Positions 49,119-57,794 of a DNA stretch of 64,000 bases are shown here, one piece after another. The translations under genes and the position numbers were made by a program. The DNA is from Acidobacteriaceae bacterium KBS 89. GTDB lineage: Bacteria; Acidobacteriota; Terriglobia; Terriglobales; Acidobacteriaceae. The notes under the pieces are model-generated. The model made no database searches and was not told the DNA's origin. It was given only the letters and a program-made list of their open reading frames with translations. Location of the stretch: assembly GCA_000381605.1 (NCBI GenBank), contig KB906755.1:682001-746000 (forward strand). The letters run 5' to 3'. How positions within the stretch are numbered: position 1 is the first letter of the stretch; each line of letters opens with the position of its first letter.

Positions 49119-50492
49119 CTAAGACAGCAAGAATACGCGATCCCATCCCGGCTCGATGCCCATTGCCGCCGAAAGCAGGACGGTGGCGACACCTGAGGCG
49201 CCCTCAATCAATCCGGGCTGATCCGTTTCATTGCCTCCATGCTCCAAATTTCTAAACCCAAGCAGCGAGTCAGGCTGGAATGTACCCAAAATCTGCTCTG
49301 TCAGTTTCTGACACTCATCCCGGAAAAGCGGTGAGCCGGTCTCATTCGCAAATCGCATGGTAATGGCAAGCAGACCAGCAACGCCGTGGCAGAAGGTAGG
49401 AGAGTCGATCATGCGTACCGCAATAGGCCGGCGAAAGACCGCTTCCATTGCATCGATAGCCAGTTGCTTGAAATCATCCCGGTCAAGCGCGCGACCCGCC
49501 AGCCAAAGGGCCCGTGCAACTCCTGGGCCGCCGTAGCACCATGCAGTCCGGCTTGGTCCACCGGGTGAACCCTCCAGGTCAGCCTCCGCAAGCATTACTT
49601 TCCCATCGACTGTTGTTGAGTGAAGCGGAATCGCGGATGGCCAGTTTACCCCCCATTCGTCATCGAGTCGATGAGTCGACAGCCAGCTGGCAGTTGTAGC
49701 AATGGCGTGGTCCAGACCTTCGAACGGCAGACCAGTCAGGCGAACCAACGAAAGAAACGCAAGAACTCCTGGAATACCGTGCGCAAGGCCGCAGTTCAGG
49801 TTGCCCAACGGATAGTTGTTCCGGGCTGTGTCATCGAATAACAAATCAGCAGGGGTGTGCCAGGCAGGCAACGCTTCGTTTCGTGTAACCAGTGAAATAA
49901 GCGCGCCTACAACGGCGCCAAGAGCTGCACCGGTCACAGCTTCCTCATGCCGGGACAGCAGGTAGGCCCCGATTCCACTCAGTCCCGAAATCACATCAAA
50001 GTCATTCATCGACACATAGGCGCTGTGCCGAACGTGCGTAGCCAGCGCGCTTGCTTCGCTGGAAATCGTGACATCCAGCGAACCTAGGAAGCGCTGATAA
50101 CGAGTACCGCCCCGTGACAGTTGCCACCCGGCGAACGCGAGTCCACTCAATCCGGAGAACAAACCAGTGCCAAGCCCCGACGACAACTCGGCGGAACGCC
50201 CTGCGATCTCCAGATGAACTTTTCCGGTGACGTCCCACCGTTGTTCTGGAAAGCATTGATCGAGATACGACCAAAGCAAGCAGAGTCCGGCGTTTCCCTG
50301 TCCGATCGACGGAGGAGACCAGTGAGTAAATGCAGGAAACTGCGATTGTCCGTTCGCCGCCGCCGCCGCACGTATGGCGTCCGCCGGATCCTTCAATCGC
50401 TCGGCAACGTGCAACGCCGCACACAGTGCTTCCTGTTTGTGAGGTCCTTGCAACACGGGGCCCGGAGTAGTCAAAGATAGCTCTGTCGCCAC
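49119..50492 (-). CDS. lanC: lanthionine synthetase cyclase LanC
   Basis: 457 residues, somewhat longer than NisC. The double alpha-barrel motifs are visible: LNCGLAHGIPGVLAFLSLV (about 230-248, catalytic His region), TAWCYGGPGVARALWLAG (about 315-332, zinc Cys) and TFCHGVAGLLAITMRF (about 367-382, zinc Cys-His). All three zinc ligands are therefore present. LanC joins Cys thiols to dehydrated residues to make lanthionine rings. It uses a GTG start that overlaps the lanA stop codon by one base (TAGTG), implying translational coupling and a fixed ratio to the precursor. No glycosylation or kinase domain is attached. Confidence 0.92.
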   Translation of the reverse strand: MATELSLTTPGPVLQGPHKQEALCAALHVAERLKDPADAIRAAAAANGQSQFPAFTHWSPPSIGQGNAGLCLLWSYLDQCFPEQRWDVTGKVHLEIAGRSAELSSGLGTGLFSGLSGLAFAGWQLSRGGTRYQRFLGSLDVTISSEASALATHVRHSAYVSMNDFDVISGLSGIGAYLLSRHEEAVTGAALGAVVGALISLVTRNEALPAWHTPADLLFDDTARNNYPLGNLNCGLAHGIPGVLAFLSLVRLTGLPFEGLDHAIATTASWLSTHRLDDEWGVNWPSAIPLHSTTVDGKVMLAEADLEGSPGGPSRTAWCYGGPGVARALWLAGRALDRDDFKQLAIDAMEAVFRRPIAVRMIDSPTFCHGVAGLLAITMRFANETGSPLFRDECQKLTEQILGTFQPDSLLGFRNLEHGGNETDQPGLIEGASGVATVLLSAAMGIEPGWDRVFLLS

Positions 50493-51268
50493 TATCGCTT
50501 AATCACGCACCCTTGCGGGTTGCACGCTGTAGCCAAATGGGTGTGTAGATTGCAAATCGCACCTCCGCACTGAGTGTGGCACGTATGGCAAGTGCCGCAA
50601 TGCGTCTGACAGGTGCCGCAGTTTGTCTGGCAGGTCTGGCAGGTGTTTTGACACGTGTTATTACACGTGTTCGCGGTTAGGCAACGCTGCGTGAAGGGAG
50701 CGCAGAAGCAGATCGATCCCCCCGCCTTGGTTGGAATACAACCTATTGTCTGGCAGTTTGCCCCTTGCGTCAGCGGGACAATCTGACAGACATCAGGATC
50801 GGTAAATGGAGCTATGGTGTCGCACCCGGCTCCGCACCCCGTCTCCGGAATGGTTTGCGGAGAAGTCGCTGCGAAAGGCAGGCGAGCGCCAAGCCGAATG
50901 TCGAGGTCGAAATCGTCGGGAGCGCTTGCCCCTGCCGTAAACGTACTCGTAGAAGTACGGAGGGACGTAATCGTTGCGCCGACTCGCACATACACCCTGC
51001 TGCCACCGAGAGCTCCGAAGGGAGATTTGTCACTCGCAAGATCTTCCAGGTGAACAACATCTTCCTTTCGGATCTGCAGACTCGAACCCATGTCGAGCGT
51101 TTGAAACAACTCATAAGCATCCGGATCGGAAGGGCTCTGACGAAGCAGTCCGACAAAAGTGCTAACTCCAGTCGGTGCCTGGCCAGGCTTTGGGGCCAAC
51201 TTCTCCACCCACTTTTCGTATCCAGAGAGCTGTTTGCTGCGGTCGCTTTTCTTGCCGGCGTCATCCAT
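50492..51268 (-). CDS. lanA: lanthipeptide precursor with very large Cys-rich core
   Basis: 258 residues from the ATG at 51268; GGAGG is five bases upstream, and the longer frame from 51376 lacks a ribosome site. Residues 1-144 contain no Cys. Near their end is DDFDLDIRLGAR (FDLD at 120-123), which resembles the FNLD box by which LanB recognises class I leaders. Residues 145-258 hold 21 Cys and about 20 Thr/Ser. They include a run of T-x-C and C-x-T units (TCNNTCQNTCQTCQTNCGTC, then QTHCGTCHTCHTQC at 221-234), ending ACNPQGCVIKR. The layout, and the LanC and LanB genes directly downstream, identify it as their substrate. The first 110 residues look like a folded domain (SPFGALGGSRVYVRVGATIT), far longer than a nisin leader. 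Cleavage site, ring pattern and activity are unknown. Confidence 0.85.
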   Translation of the reverse strand: MDDAGKKSDRSKQLSGYEKWVEKLAPKPGQAPTGVSTFVGLLRQSPSDPDAYELFQTLDMGSSLQIRKEDVVHLEDLASDKSPFGALGGSRVYVRVGATITSLRTSTSTFTAGASAPDDFDLDIRLGARLPFAATSPQTIPETGCGAGCDTIAPFTDPDVCQIVPLTQGANCQTIGCIPTKAGGSICFCAPFTQRCLTANTCNNTCQNTCQTCQTNCGTCQTHCGTCHTCHTQCGGAICNLHTHLATACNPQGCVIKR

Positions 51269-51719
51269 AAGACCTCCGCGATTGCCGAAGCTTACTTCAC
51301 GTCCCGTAACCTCAATCACCCGTTGAGCCCAACGACGAGAGGATAATACACGACCTTGAACTTGGTTCGCCACCACCGGAGGATCGTGCAGTCAGTCAGT
51401 TCAAAACAATTGCGACGCTTCTCCAACCTTGCCAACAACTTCCATGCCTAGGCTTAGACCTTCGGAAGAGGTTCCGCAACAAGAGTTTGATTTACTAACG
51501 TTTCCCATAACCAGGGCGGTCGAACGCTACACAAACTCTTTGCAGGTCCGCCTAATGGCAATACTTGTGAACGACACCATCTCGCTATGGCGCGCAGCGA
51601 ATCTCTTCAGTGAGGATTGTGTTGGTTAAACGAAACACTGCCAACATAACTGCTCACTACCTTGTTGTCAGGTAGCTAATCAGTCGTGGATCAGGCATCA
51701 TCGTTTCTAGCAAATTCAA
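51269..51719. other. divergent promoter region between lanA and the permease gene
   Basis: 450 bases. A minus-strand TATTAT lies at about 51344-51349, roughly 75 bases before the lanA start, without a clear -35 box. A 66-codon plus-strand frame (51429-51629) has no ribosome site or recognisable family and is not called. No regulator, transporter or immunity gene is seen. Confidence 0.45.
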
Positions 51720-52691
51720 ATGAAGATCAAAGAATCAATAGAGCGAGTGCCCGGCGGCCTGATGATGGTTCCACTCGTGTGTGGGGCACTGCTGGCAACA
51801 CTAACCCCACACATAGGTGCATTCTTCGGCTCGTTCACTAACGCTCTTTTCACCGGAGCGCTCCCGATGCTGGCGGTCTTCTACGTGTGCCTCGGTGCCA
51901 CAATATCGATCCAATCGCTGCCCGTGATTGTGAAACGTGGCGGCGCCTTGATGGCAGCAAAGGTCGGGCTCGGTGTGTTTTGCGGTATCGTTCTCGGACA
52001 CTTCCTGGGCACACAACCCGTAGCGTCTGGTTGGTTTGGTGGTCTTTCAACGCTCGCCGTCGTCGCAGCAATCAATGATACAAACGGCGGTCTCTACATG
52101 GCGTTGATGCGGCGCTATGGTAAGACACATGACGCGGCCGCCTACTCGGTAATGGCACTAGAATCCGGTCCATTTCTCACCATGGTCACTCTTGGTGTGG
52201 CGGGCCTCTCGGCCTTTCCCTGGCAGACGATGCTCGGAGCGATCCTGCCCCTATGCGTTGGGATGCTACTCGGAAACCTCGATCCGGAGTTGCGAAGCTT
52301 CCTCGGCCATGGCGCACCCCTGATGATTCCCTTCTTTGCCTTCGCCCTTGGCACAACTCTAGACCTGCATCTTGTCTGGTCAGCCGGTCTGTTGGGGATC
52401 TTCCTCGGAGTGGCCACGCTTCTGGCCTCGGCCATAGTATTGGTCTCCATAGACAAGATCATCGGCGGCAACGGTACCGCAGGTGTAGCCGCCGCCACCA
52501 CCGCCGGAAACGCTGCCGCGGTCCCGATGCTCGTTGCAGCGGCCAATCCGCACTACGCGGACGCCGCGAAATCAGCCACGGTCCTGGTGGCGTCCTGCGT
52601 CGTCGTCACCAGCCTGTTGGCGCCCCCACTCACCGCGTGGTGGTATGCCCGGGCTAAACGACACAACACCGCCGCGGTAGGGGAGGGGTAG
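51720..52691 (+). CDS. KdgT-type sugar-acid permease
   Basis: 323 residues with about ten membrane helices, matching the 2-keto-3-deoxygluconate permease family (PF03812). It starts [20 protein letters not shown], then [40 protein letters not shown] and [20 protein letters not shown]. It is the first gene of an operon with a DUF1537 kinase three bases downstream and a PdxA2-type dehydrogenase, so it most likely imports the four-carbon sugar acid they use rather than KDG itself. No GntR/DeoR regulator is adjacent. Confidence 0.88.
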   Translation: MKIKESIERVPGGLMMVPLVCGALLATLTPHIGAFFGSFTNALFTGALPMLAVFYVCLGATISIQSLPVIVKRGGALMAAKVGLGVFCGIVLGHFLGTQPVASGWFGGLSTLAVVAAINDTNGGLYMALMRRYGKTHDAAAYSVMALESGPFLTMVTLGVAGLSAFPWQTMLGAILPLCVGMLLGNLDPELRSFLGHGAPLMIPFFAFALGTTLDLHLVWSAGLLGIFLGVATLLASAIVLVSIDKIIGGNGTAGVAAATTAGNAAAVPMLVAAANPHYADAAKSATVLVASCVVVTSLLAPPLTAWWYARAKRHNTAAVGEG

Positions 52692-52694
52692 CAA

Positions 52695-53954
52695 ATGCCG
52701 CGCATTCTAATCATTGCGGACGATCTATCAGGCGCTGCCGACTGCGGAATCGCGTGTGTAAACGCAGGTCTCAAAGTAATCGTAACTCTTGGATCCCCGT
52801 CCTACACGACGGAAGCGGATGTGGTCGCCATCGACGCAGATACAAGGGGTTTCGGCGCCGTCCAGGCTGCGGAGCGGATGCGGCAGCTAGTGCAGATGCA
52901 TGCGCAGGACCCCGCTCTGCTGCTCTTCAAGAAAATTGATTCCACACTCCGGGGACACATTGGTCCCGAACTCGCCGCCGTGCTTGACGCCCGTCGCGCC
53001 GTGGTGCCGCGTGCCGTGGCGATCATGGCGCCGTCGTTCCCAGCCAACGGTCGCACAACCGTGGAAGGCATCCACTACGTCCACGGCGAATCCCTGCACA
53101 AAACCGAAATATGGAAGAGCGAGAAAATGAAGGGTCGGTCCTACATTCCCGACATGCTTAGCGGGTCAGGCTTAAAGTGGGCTCATCTGAATCTCGCGTT
53201 CGTGCGTAGTCCTCGCGCCGCGTTTGATCGCGCAACAAACGACGCAGCGCAAGCCGCTGACGTGATAGTGTGCGACGCCGCAACCGACGACGATCTACGA
53301 GCGGTCGCGGAAGCTGCTGTGACACTGCAGGAGCGCGCCCTGTGGGTCGGCTCTGCTGGACTCGCGCACCATCTGCCCAAAGTCATTGCTCTTGCTTCGA
53401 GCGCCAGCGCTGTTGTAGCCCATCTTCCTGAGACCGCCGGGTCGACCCTCTTCGTGATCGGAAGCGCAAGTCGAACCACCAGACAGCAAGTGGCTAAGCT
53501 ACTCTCAGCCTCCGAGATACGCAGCATCGTCGTTCCACCAGCGGTGCTGCTGGAAGGAGCGGAGAACTCAGAGTGGAGCGGCTTCGTCTCGCAGCTTTCT
53601 CAGTCGGCAGGGCGTGCAGAAGACGTGATTCTGTTGTGCGACTCTGAGCCGGAGGTCGATCTAATCGATCGACCGCGGCTCTCACAGGCCCTGGCGGAGA
53701 TGGCAGCAACGCTACGCGCTAAAGTCAATGCCCTCGTCGTTACCGGCGGAGAGACAGCGCGCAAGGTTATGGACCGTTGGGGGGTCTTGGATATGCAACT
53801 TCACGGAGAACTGGAGAGTGGAGTAGCTATATCCAGCACGATCGTGGATGGAATGCGCCCTCTTACCGTAATCACAAAGGCCGGCGATTTCGGACAGACG
53901 GACACCCTTCTTCATTGCCGCGAGTGGCTGAGCAAGCGAGGAGTGTTTCGATGA
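52695..53954 (+). CDS. dtnK: four-carbon acid sugar kinase (D-threonate/D-erythronate kinase, DUF1537)
   Basis: 419 residues. The N-terminal sugar-acid-binding domain begins ILIIADDLSGAADCGIACVN and has LFKKIDSTLRGHIGPELAAV and APSFPANGRTTVEGIHYVHG. The C-terminal nucleotide-binding domain includes FVIGSASRTTRQQVAKLLSA and the phosphate loop ALVVTGGETARKVMDRWGV. DtnK/DenK enzymes phosphorylate D-threonate or D-erythronate at the 4-position. GGGGAGGGG before the ATG is a strong ribosome site. Its stop overlaps the pdxA2 start (ATGA). The pairing with PdxA2 favours D-threonate/D-erythronate rather than L-threonate; the precise isomer is inferred from context. Confidence 0.88.
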   Translation: MPRILIIADDLSGAADCGIACVNAGLKVIVTLGSPSYTTEADVVAIDADTRGFGAVQAAERMRQLVQMHAQDPALLLFKKIDSTLRGHIGPELAAVLDARRAVVPRAVAIMAPSFPANGRTTVEGIHYVHGESLHKTEIWKSEKMKGRSYIPDMLSGSGLKWAHLNLAFVRSPRAAFDRATNDAAQAADVIVCDAATDDDLRAVAEAAVTLQERALWVGSAGLAHHLPKVIALASSASAVVAHLPETAGSTLFVIGSASRTTRQQVAKLLSASEIRSIVVPPAVLLEGAENSEWSGFVSQLSQSAGRAEDVILLCDSEPEVDLIDRPRLSQALAEMAATLRAKVNALVVTGGETARKVMDRWGVLDMQLHGELESGVAISSTIVDGMRPLTVITKAGDFGQTDTLLHCREWLSKRGVFR

Positions 53955-54943
53955 GTCGACCAATCATCGCGATGACGATGGGAGATGCCGCTGGTATCGG
54001 ACCGGAGGTCATCATGAAGAGCTTGGCGCATCCCGAACTGTATGAGATCTGCCGACCCCTCGTGGTCGGCGATGCTTCCCGCCTGAGAGAAGCTGACCGC
54101 ATAGTCGGGGGTACGCTCAGCGTACGAAGTCTTCGCCCCGATCAGTTCGATGAAGCGGACTTCGAGCCGGGCACCGTCGACTGCATCGATCTAGCACGCA
54201 TCCCCAGTGATCTGCCGTGGGGCAAGTTGTCCCCCGTGGCGGGAGACGCGGCGTACCAGTTCATCGCAGAGGCTGCGCGGCTAGCACTTGCCGGAAAAGT
54301 AGGAGCGATATGCACAGCGCCGATCAACAAGGAGGCCCTGCAAGCTGGTGGCCACAAATATCCGGGCCACACAGAGCTACTGGCGGCGCTCACTAAAACA
54401 CCGGAAGTCTCCATGATGCTGAGCACGCCCAGGCTGAAGGTGACTCACGTCACGACCCACATCGGCCTCATTGACGCCATCAATCGTATCGAGCCGGGTC
54501 TCGTCGAACGTACGATCGAGCGCGCATACTCGGTTTTGGTAAAGGCAGGAAATCCGAACCCCAGGATCGGTGTCTGCGGCATTAATCCCCACGCCGGTGA
54601 GAACGGACTGTTCGGCCGCGGAGAAGAGGAGACCAAGATCGCACCAGCCATCGGCGCCTGCCGCGCAAGAGGATGGGATGTGTTGGGTCCGCTGCCTGCG
54701 GACACTCTATTCTTCCTCGCACAGAGGGGAGACTTCGATATGGTAATCGCGATGTATCACGATCAGGGGCACGGTCCAGTGAAGGTCCTCGGTCTCGAGT
54801 CAGGCGTGAACATCACCATCGGCCTACCTGTTGTTCGGACCTCTGTCGACCATGGCACAGCCTTCGACATTGCCGGAACCGGAGTCGCCGATGAGCGCAG
54901 CATGCTTGAGGCAATGCGCCAGGCCGCAGAGCTGGCACCCTAG
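53951..54943 (+). CDS. pdxA2: PdxA2-type 4-phospho-D-threonate dehydrogenase
   Basis: 330 residues from the ATG at 53951, which overlaps the kinase stop codon (ATGA); a longer frame from 53777 lies inside the kinase gene. PdxA family marks: PIIAMTMGDAAGIGPEVIMK, the metal ligands in GHTELLAALTK, THVTTHIGLIDAINRI and AMYHDQGHGPVKVLG, and GVCGINPHAGENGLFGRGEE. Length equals that of PdxA. In vitamin B6 synthesis PdxA oxidises 4-phosphohydroxy-threonine. In operons with a DUF1537 kinase, PdxA2 oxidises 4-phospho-D-threonate or erythronate and decarboxylates it to dihydroxyacetone phosphate. Context supports the second role. Confidence 0.88.
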   Translation: MSRPIIAMTMGDAAGIGPEVIMKSLAHPELYEICRPLVVGDASRLREADRIVGGTLSVRSLRPDQFDEADFEPGTVDCIDLARIPSDLPWGKLSPVAGDAAYQFIAEAARLALAGKVGAICTAPINKEALQAGGHKYPGHTELLAALTKTPEVSMMLSTPRLKVTHVTTHIGLIDAINRIEPGLVERTIERAYSVLVKAGNPNPRIGVCGINPHAGENGLFGRGEEETKIAPAIGACRARGWDVLGPLPADTLFFLAQRGDFDMVIAMYHDQGHGPVKVLGLESGVNITIGLPVVRTSVDHGTAFDIAGTGVADERSMLEAMRQAAELAP

Positions 54944-54963
54944 TTCAAAAAACAATGACCATT

Positions 54964-56778
54964 TCATCTCACGCGAGCAAGGATCGCTTCAAGAACCATG
55001 TCCACACTCGTCTTGAGCGATCGTTCATGCGTATCCACACGAAGATCTGGGGTCAAAGGCTCCTCATAAGGGTCATCGATTCCAGTAAAGCCGTGAATCT
55101 CGCCCCGCCGAACCTTCTTGTACAGACCCTTCGGGTCTCTGGCCTCGCACACACTGAGCGGGGCGTTGACGTGGACCTCGATAAAATCGTCGATCGTCTG
55201 CCGGACATGATCACGGGCCGCACGATTGGGCGAAATAGCCGCCACCAACACAATTACACCATCGCGGGTGAGACGGTCCGCCAGCAATCCAATGCGTCGA
55301 ACATTTTCATCTCGATCTTCCTTGGAAAAACCAAGATCGCGATTGAGGTCTTTACGCAATACATCCGCATCAAGCACCTGCGCACGCATTCCTTGAATAA
55401 GCAACTCCGCACAAACGCCTTCAGCGATCGTGCTCTTCCCTGCTCCACTTAATCCCGTTAGCCACACAGTAATACCTGGGTGCCGCAAAACTGTCCCCTG
55501 TGTCGACGCGCCATCGCTTTCGTGCATTGGCGGAGTACTCTCCACGATCATGCCTGCAGCGACCGTATCGTTGTCGTTCGGATCGATGAGGATGAAGCTG
55601 CCAGTCGTGCGATTATCACAGTACCGGTCACACAACATCGGCTTGTGTGTTTCGAGCTGCACCAGACCGATCTCATTAGCCTCAAGCGTTTCGGACGTGA
55701 TCTCCTTGAACGTCTCAATGTCGATCTTATGAAAGACGCGACTAATTCTTCCGGAAAGAGACCGGGTCGTATGCTTCAACAGATATGGCGAATTCAATTG
55801 CAACGGCTTCCCTGACAGCCAAATCAGGTTTGCCGTCACCCGACTCGTCGTCGCAGGCGGATCGTCCGGAGTCGCCAACATATCTCCGCGACCCACGGCA
55901 AGCTGATCGTCAGTAGTTACAACCACCGATTGCGGAGCCTGCACATGGCGCAACTCTTGCGCCTGTAAACACACTTGTGTAATCTGGCTCTTCTGTTGAG
56001 ATGGCATCGCAACTACTTCCATCCCCGGTCTCGCCACGCCCGCAACGACCCGGCCTGCATATCCTCTATAGGTCTGGTTCGGTCGAATCACACTCTGGAC
56101 AACAAAGCGAAAGCCGTTGGAACCTTGCTGATCTTCTATCGGTATCCTCTTTAGGAGACCAAGCAGGGTAGGACCTCCAAACCACGGCATCCTCTCGCTG
56201 CGCGCCGCAACGTTGTCTCCGGCTACCGCGCAGAGAGGCACAAAATAAGCCTGCAACAAGCCGAGAGCCTCGGTAGCGCTCACATAATCAGCGCAGATTG
56301 CCGCGTAACTCGACTCGTCAAAACCGACTAAGTCCATCTTATTAACGGCAACTATGATTCGGCGAATCCCCAGCAGCCAAGCAATATAGCTGTGCCTCCG
56401 CGTTTGTTCAAGAATGCCTTTTCGTGCATCAACTAAGATCACAGCGAGGTCCGCGGTCGAGGCGCCTGTGACCATATTGCGGGTGTATTGGGCATGTCCC
56501 GGAACGTCGGCAATAATGAACTTCCTGAGCGGCGTCGAAAAATAACGATAGGCAACATCGATCGTGATCGACTGGTCCCTCTCCACCCGCAGACCATCCG
56601 TGATCAGAGAAAGATCTAAGCTTCGCCCCTTCTTTTCCGACGCTCGCTGTACCGAAGCAAGCTGGTCCTCGTAAATGCCGCGCGTGTCATATAACAACCT
56701 TCCGATGAGTGTGGACTTCCCGTCGTCCACGCTACCGGCAGTTAGAAAGCGCAACAGTTCTTTGCGTTGAGCTGGCAC
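54964..56778 (-). CDS. cysNC: bifunctional sulfate adenylyltransferase subunit 1/APS kinase
   Basis: 604 residues. The N-terminal EF-Tu-like GTPase (CysN) has AGSVDDGKSTLIGRLLYD, DVPGHAQYTRNMVTGAS and NKMDLVGF. Beta-barrels span about 215-420. The C-terminal APS kinase (CysC, about 430-604) has the P-loop VWLTGLSGAGKSTIAEGVCA, then DADVLRKDLNRDLGFSKEDR. CysD-CysN makes APS from sulfate and ATP, driven by GTP, and the fused CysC makes PAPS. It uses a GTG start overlapping the cysD stop by one base (TAGTG), so the partners are translationally coupled. It converges on pdxA2 with only 20 bases between and no clear terminator. Confidence 0.95.
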   Translation of the reverse strand: MPAQRKELLRFLTAGSVDDGKSTLIGRLLYDTRGIYEDQLASVQRASEKKGRSLDLSLITDGLRVERDQSITIDVAYRYFSTPLRKFIIADVPGHAQYTRNMVTGASTADLAVILVDARKGILEQTRRHSYIAWLLGIRRIIVAVNKMDLVGFDESSYAAICADYVSATEALGLLQAYFVPLCAVAGDNVAARSERMPWFGGPTLLGLLKRIPIEDQQGSNGFRFVVQSVIRPNQTYRGYAGRVVAGVARPGMEVVAMPSQQKSQITQVCLQAQELRHVQAPQSVVVTTDDQLAVGRGDMLATPDDPPATTSRVTANLIWLSGKPLQLNSPYLLKHTTRSLSGRISRVFHKIDIETFKEITSETLEANEIGLVQLETHKPMLCDRYCDNRTTGSFILIDPNDNDTVAAGMIVESTPPMHESDGASTQGTVLRHPGITVWLTGLSGAGKSTIAEGVCAELLIQGMRAQVLDADVLRKDLNRDLGFSKEDRDENVRRIGLLADRLTRDGVIVLVAAISPNRAARDHVRQTIDDFIEVHVNAPLSVCEARDPKGLYKKVRRGEIHGFTGIDDPYEEPLTPDLRVDTHERSLKTSVDMVLEAILARVR

Positions 56779-57710
56779 TAGAAGTACCCTTCGAGTTTCT
56801 TCAGTTCCATCGAGCTTTCCTGATCGTGATCGATAACCCGATTTTCTCTTTCGGAGCGCCGGAAGCCCTTCAGTTCCTCAATTATCTCTTCGGCAGTACT
56901 GGCAGTAGACCGGATCGCACCCGTGCAATACGTGCAGCCCAAAGAACGCGTGCGACACATGACCCTCTGCGGCTCTTCTCCGGGCAGCAGGCCGATTGCG
57001 TGCTCAAATGGAATCAGAAGATCGCCACGTACAAGCATGGTGCGCTCCGATGCGTAATAAAGCGGGACAACCGGAATACTTTCTCGTTGGATGTACTCCC
57101 AAACATCCAATTCGGTCCAATTCGAGAGGGGAAAAACCCGCATGCTCTGACCAGGCATCAACCGTGGATTGTAAAGCTCCCATAACTCTGCGCGCTGGTT
57201 CTCCGGCTCCCACTGCCCCATAGAATTCCGTACGGAAAAGATCCGCTCTTTGGCCCTCGATTTCTCTTCATCGCGTCTCGCTCCACCGATCGCAGCATCG
57301 ATCTCATTTTCCCGCAGCGCGTCCAGCAACGCCTTCGTCTTGAGGAGCGAACAACATTGCGTCGTTCCAAGCTTGAAGGGGTTCGCATTCTCGCGAATCG
57401 CTTCAGCGTTCGTGTGGACAATCAACTGCAAATTGGCTTCGCGAGCTACACAATCGCGAAACGAAATCATCTCTGCAAACTTGTATGTCGTATCGATATG
57501 AAGCAAAGGAAACGGTGGTTTTGCCGGATAAAACGCCTTCTGCGCCAGCCGCAGCAAGACCGAGGAGTCCTTTCCAATGGAGTAGAGTATCGCTGGACGC
57601 GAAAACTCAGCCGCTACTTCTCGCAGAATATAGATGCTCTCCGCTTCGAGTACATCCAGGTGGTCCATGCGCGACAGATTCAAGCGGAACCTTCCAATGC
57701 TGAACAGCAT
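56778..57710 (-). CDS. cysD: sulfate adenylyltransferase subunit 2
   Basis: 310 residues from the ATG at 57710 (MLFSIGRFRLNLSRMDHLDV); a GTG at 57758 would add 16 residues, but its ribosome site is too close to use. PP-loop ATP pyrophosphatase family: ILYSIGKDSSVLLRLAQKAF (PP-motif variant), LLHIDTTYKFAEMISFRD, AAIGGARRDEEKSRAKERIF, and the conserved end CTYCTGAIRSTASTAEEIIE. It forms APS with CysN. No ribosome site precedes 57710; instead TATAAT lies at 57715-57720, five bases upstream, which would allow a leaderless transcript. Confidence 0.93.
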   Translation of the reverse strand: MLFSIGRFRLNLSRMDHLDVLEAESIYILREVAAEFSRPAILYSIGKDSSVLLRLAQKAFYPAKPPFPLLHIDTTYKFAEMISFRDCVAREANLQLIVHTNAEAIRENANPFKLGTTQCCSLLKTKALLDALRENEIDAAIGGARRDEEKSRAKERIFSVRNSMGQWEPENQRAELWELYNPRLMPGQSMRVFPLSNWTELDVWEYIQRESIPVVPLYYASERTMLVRGDLLIPFEHAIGLLPGEEPQRVMCRTRSLGCTYCTGAIRSTASTAEEIIEELKGFRRSERENRVIDHDQESSMELKKLEGYF

Positions 57711-57794
57711 CGAAATTATAGTCTGGCGATAACCAGCGAATTGTCCGGTTTTTGTCACGCTCCTTACGAAACTTTGTCATCGGCGACCTCATTT

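Noticed and set aside
50560..50680. Short tandem repeats resembling a CRISPR-like or minisatellite array
   Set aside because: The repeats are in frame, encode the TxC units of the lanthipeptide core, and are too short and irregular for CRISPR.
51429..51629. A 66-codon plus-strand frame upstream of the permease, considered as an immunity or second precursor gene
   Set aside because: No ribosome site, no signal or Cys-rich core, and no recognisable family.
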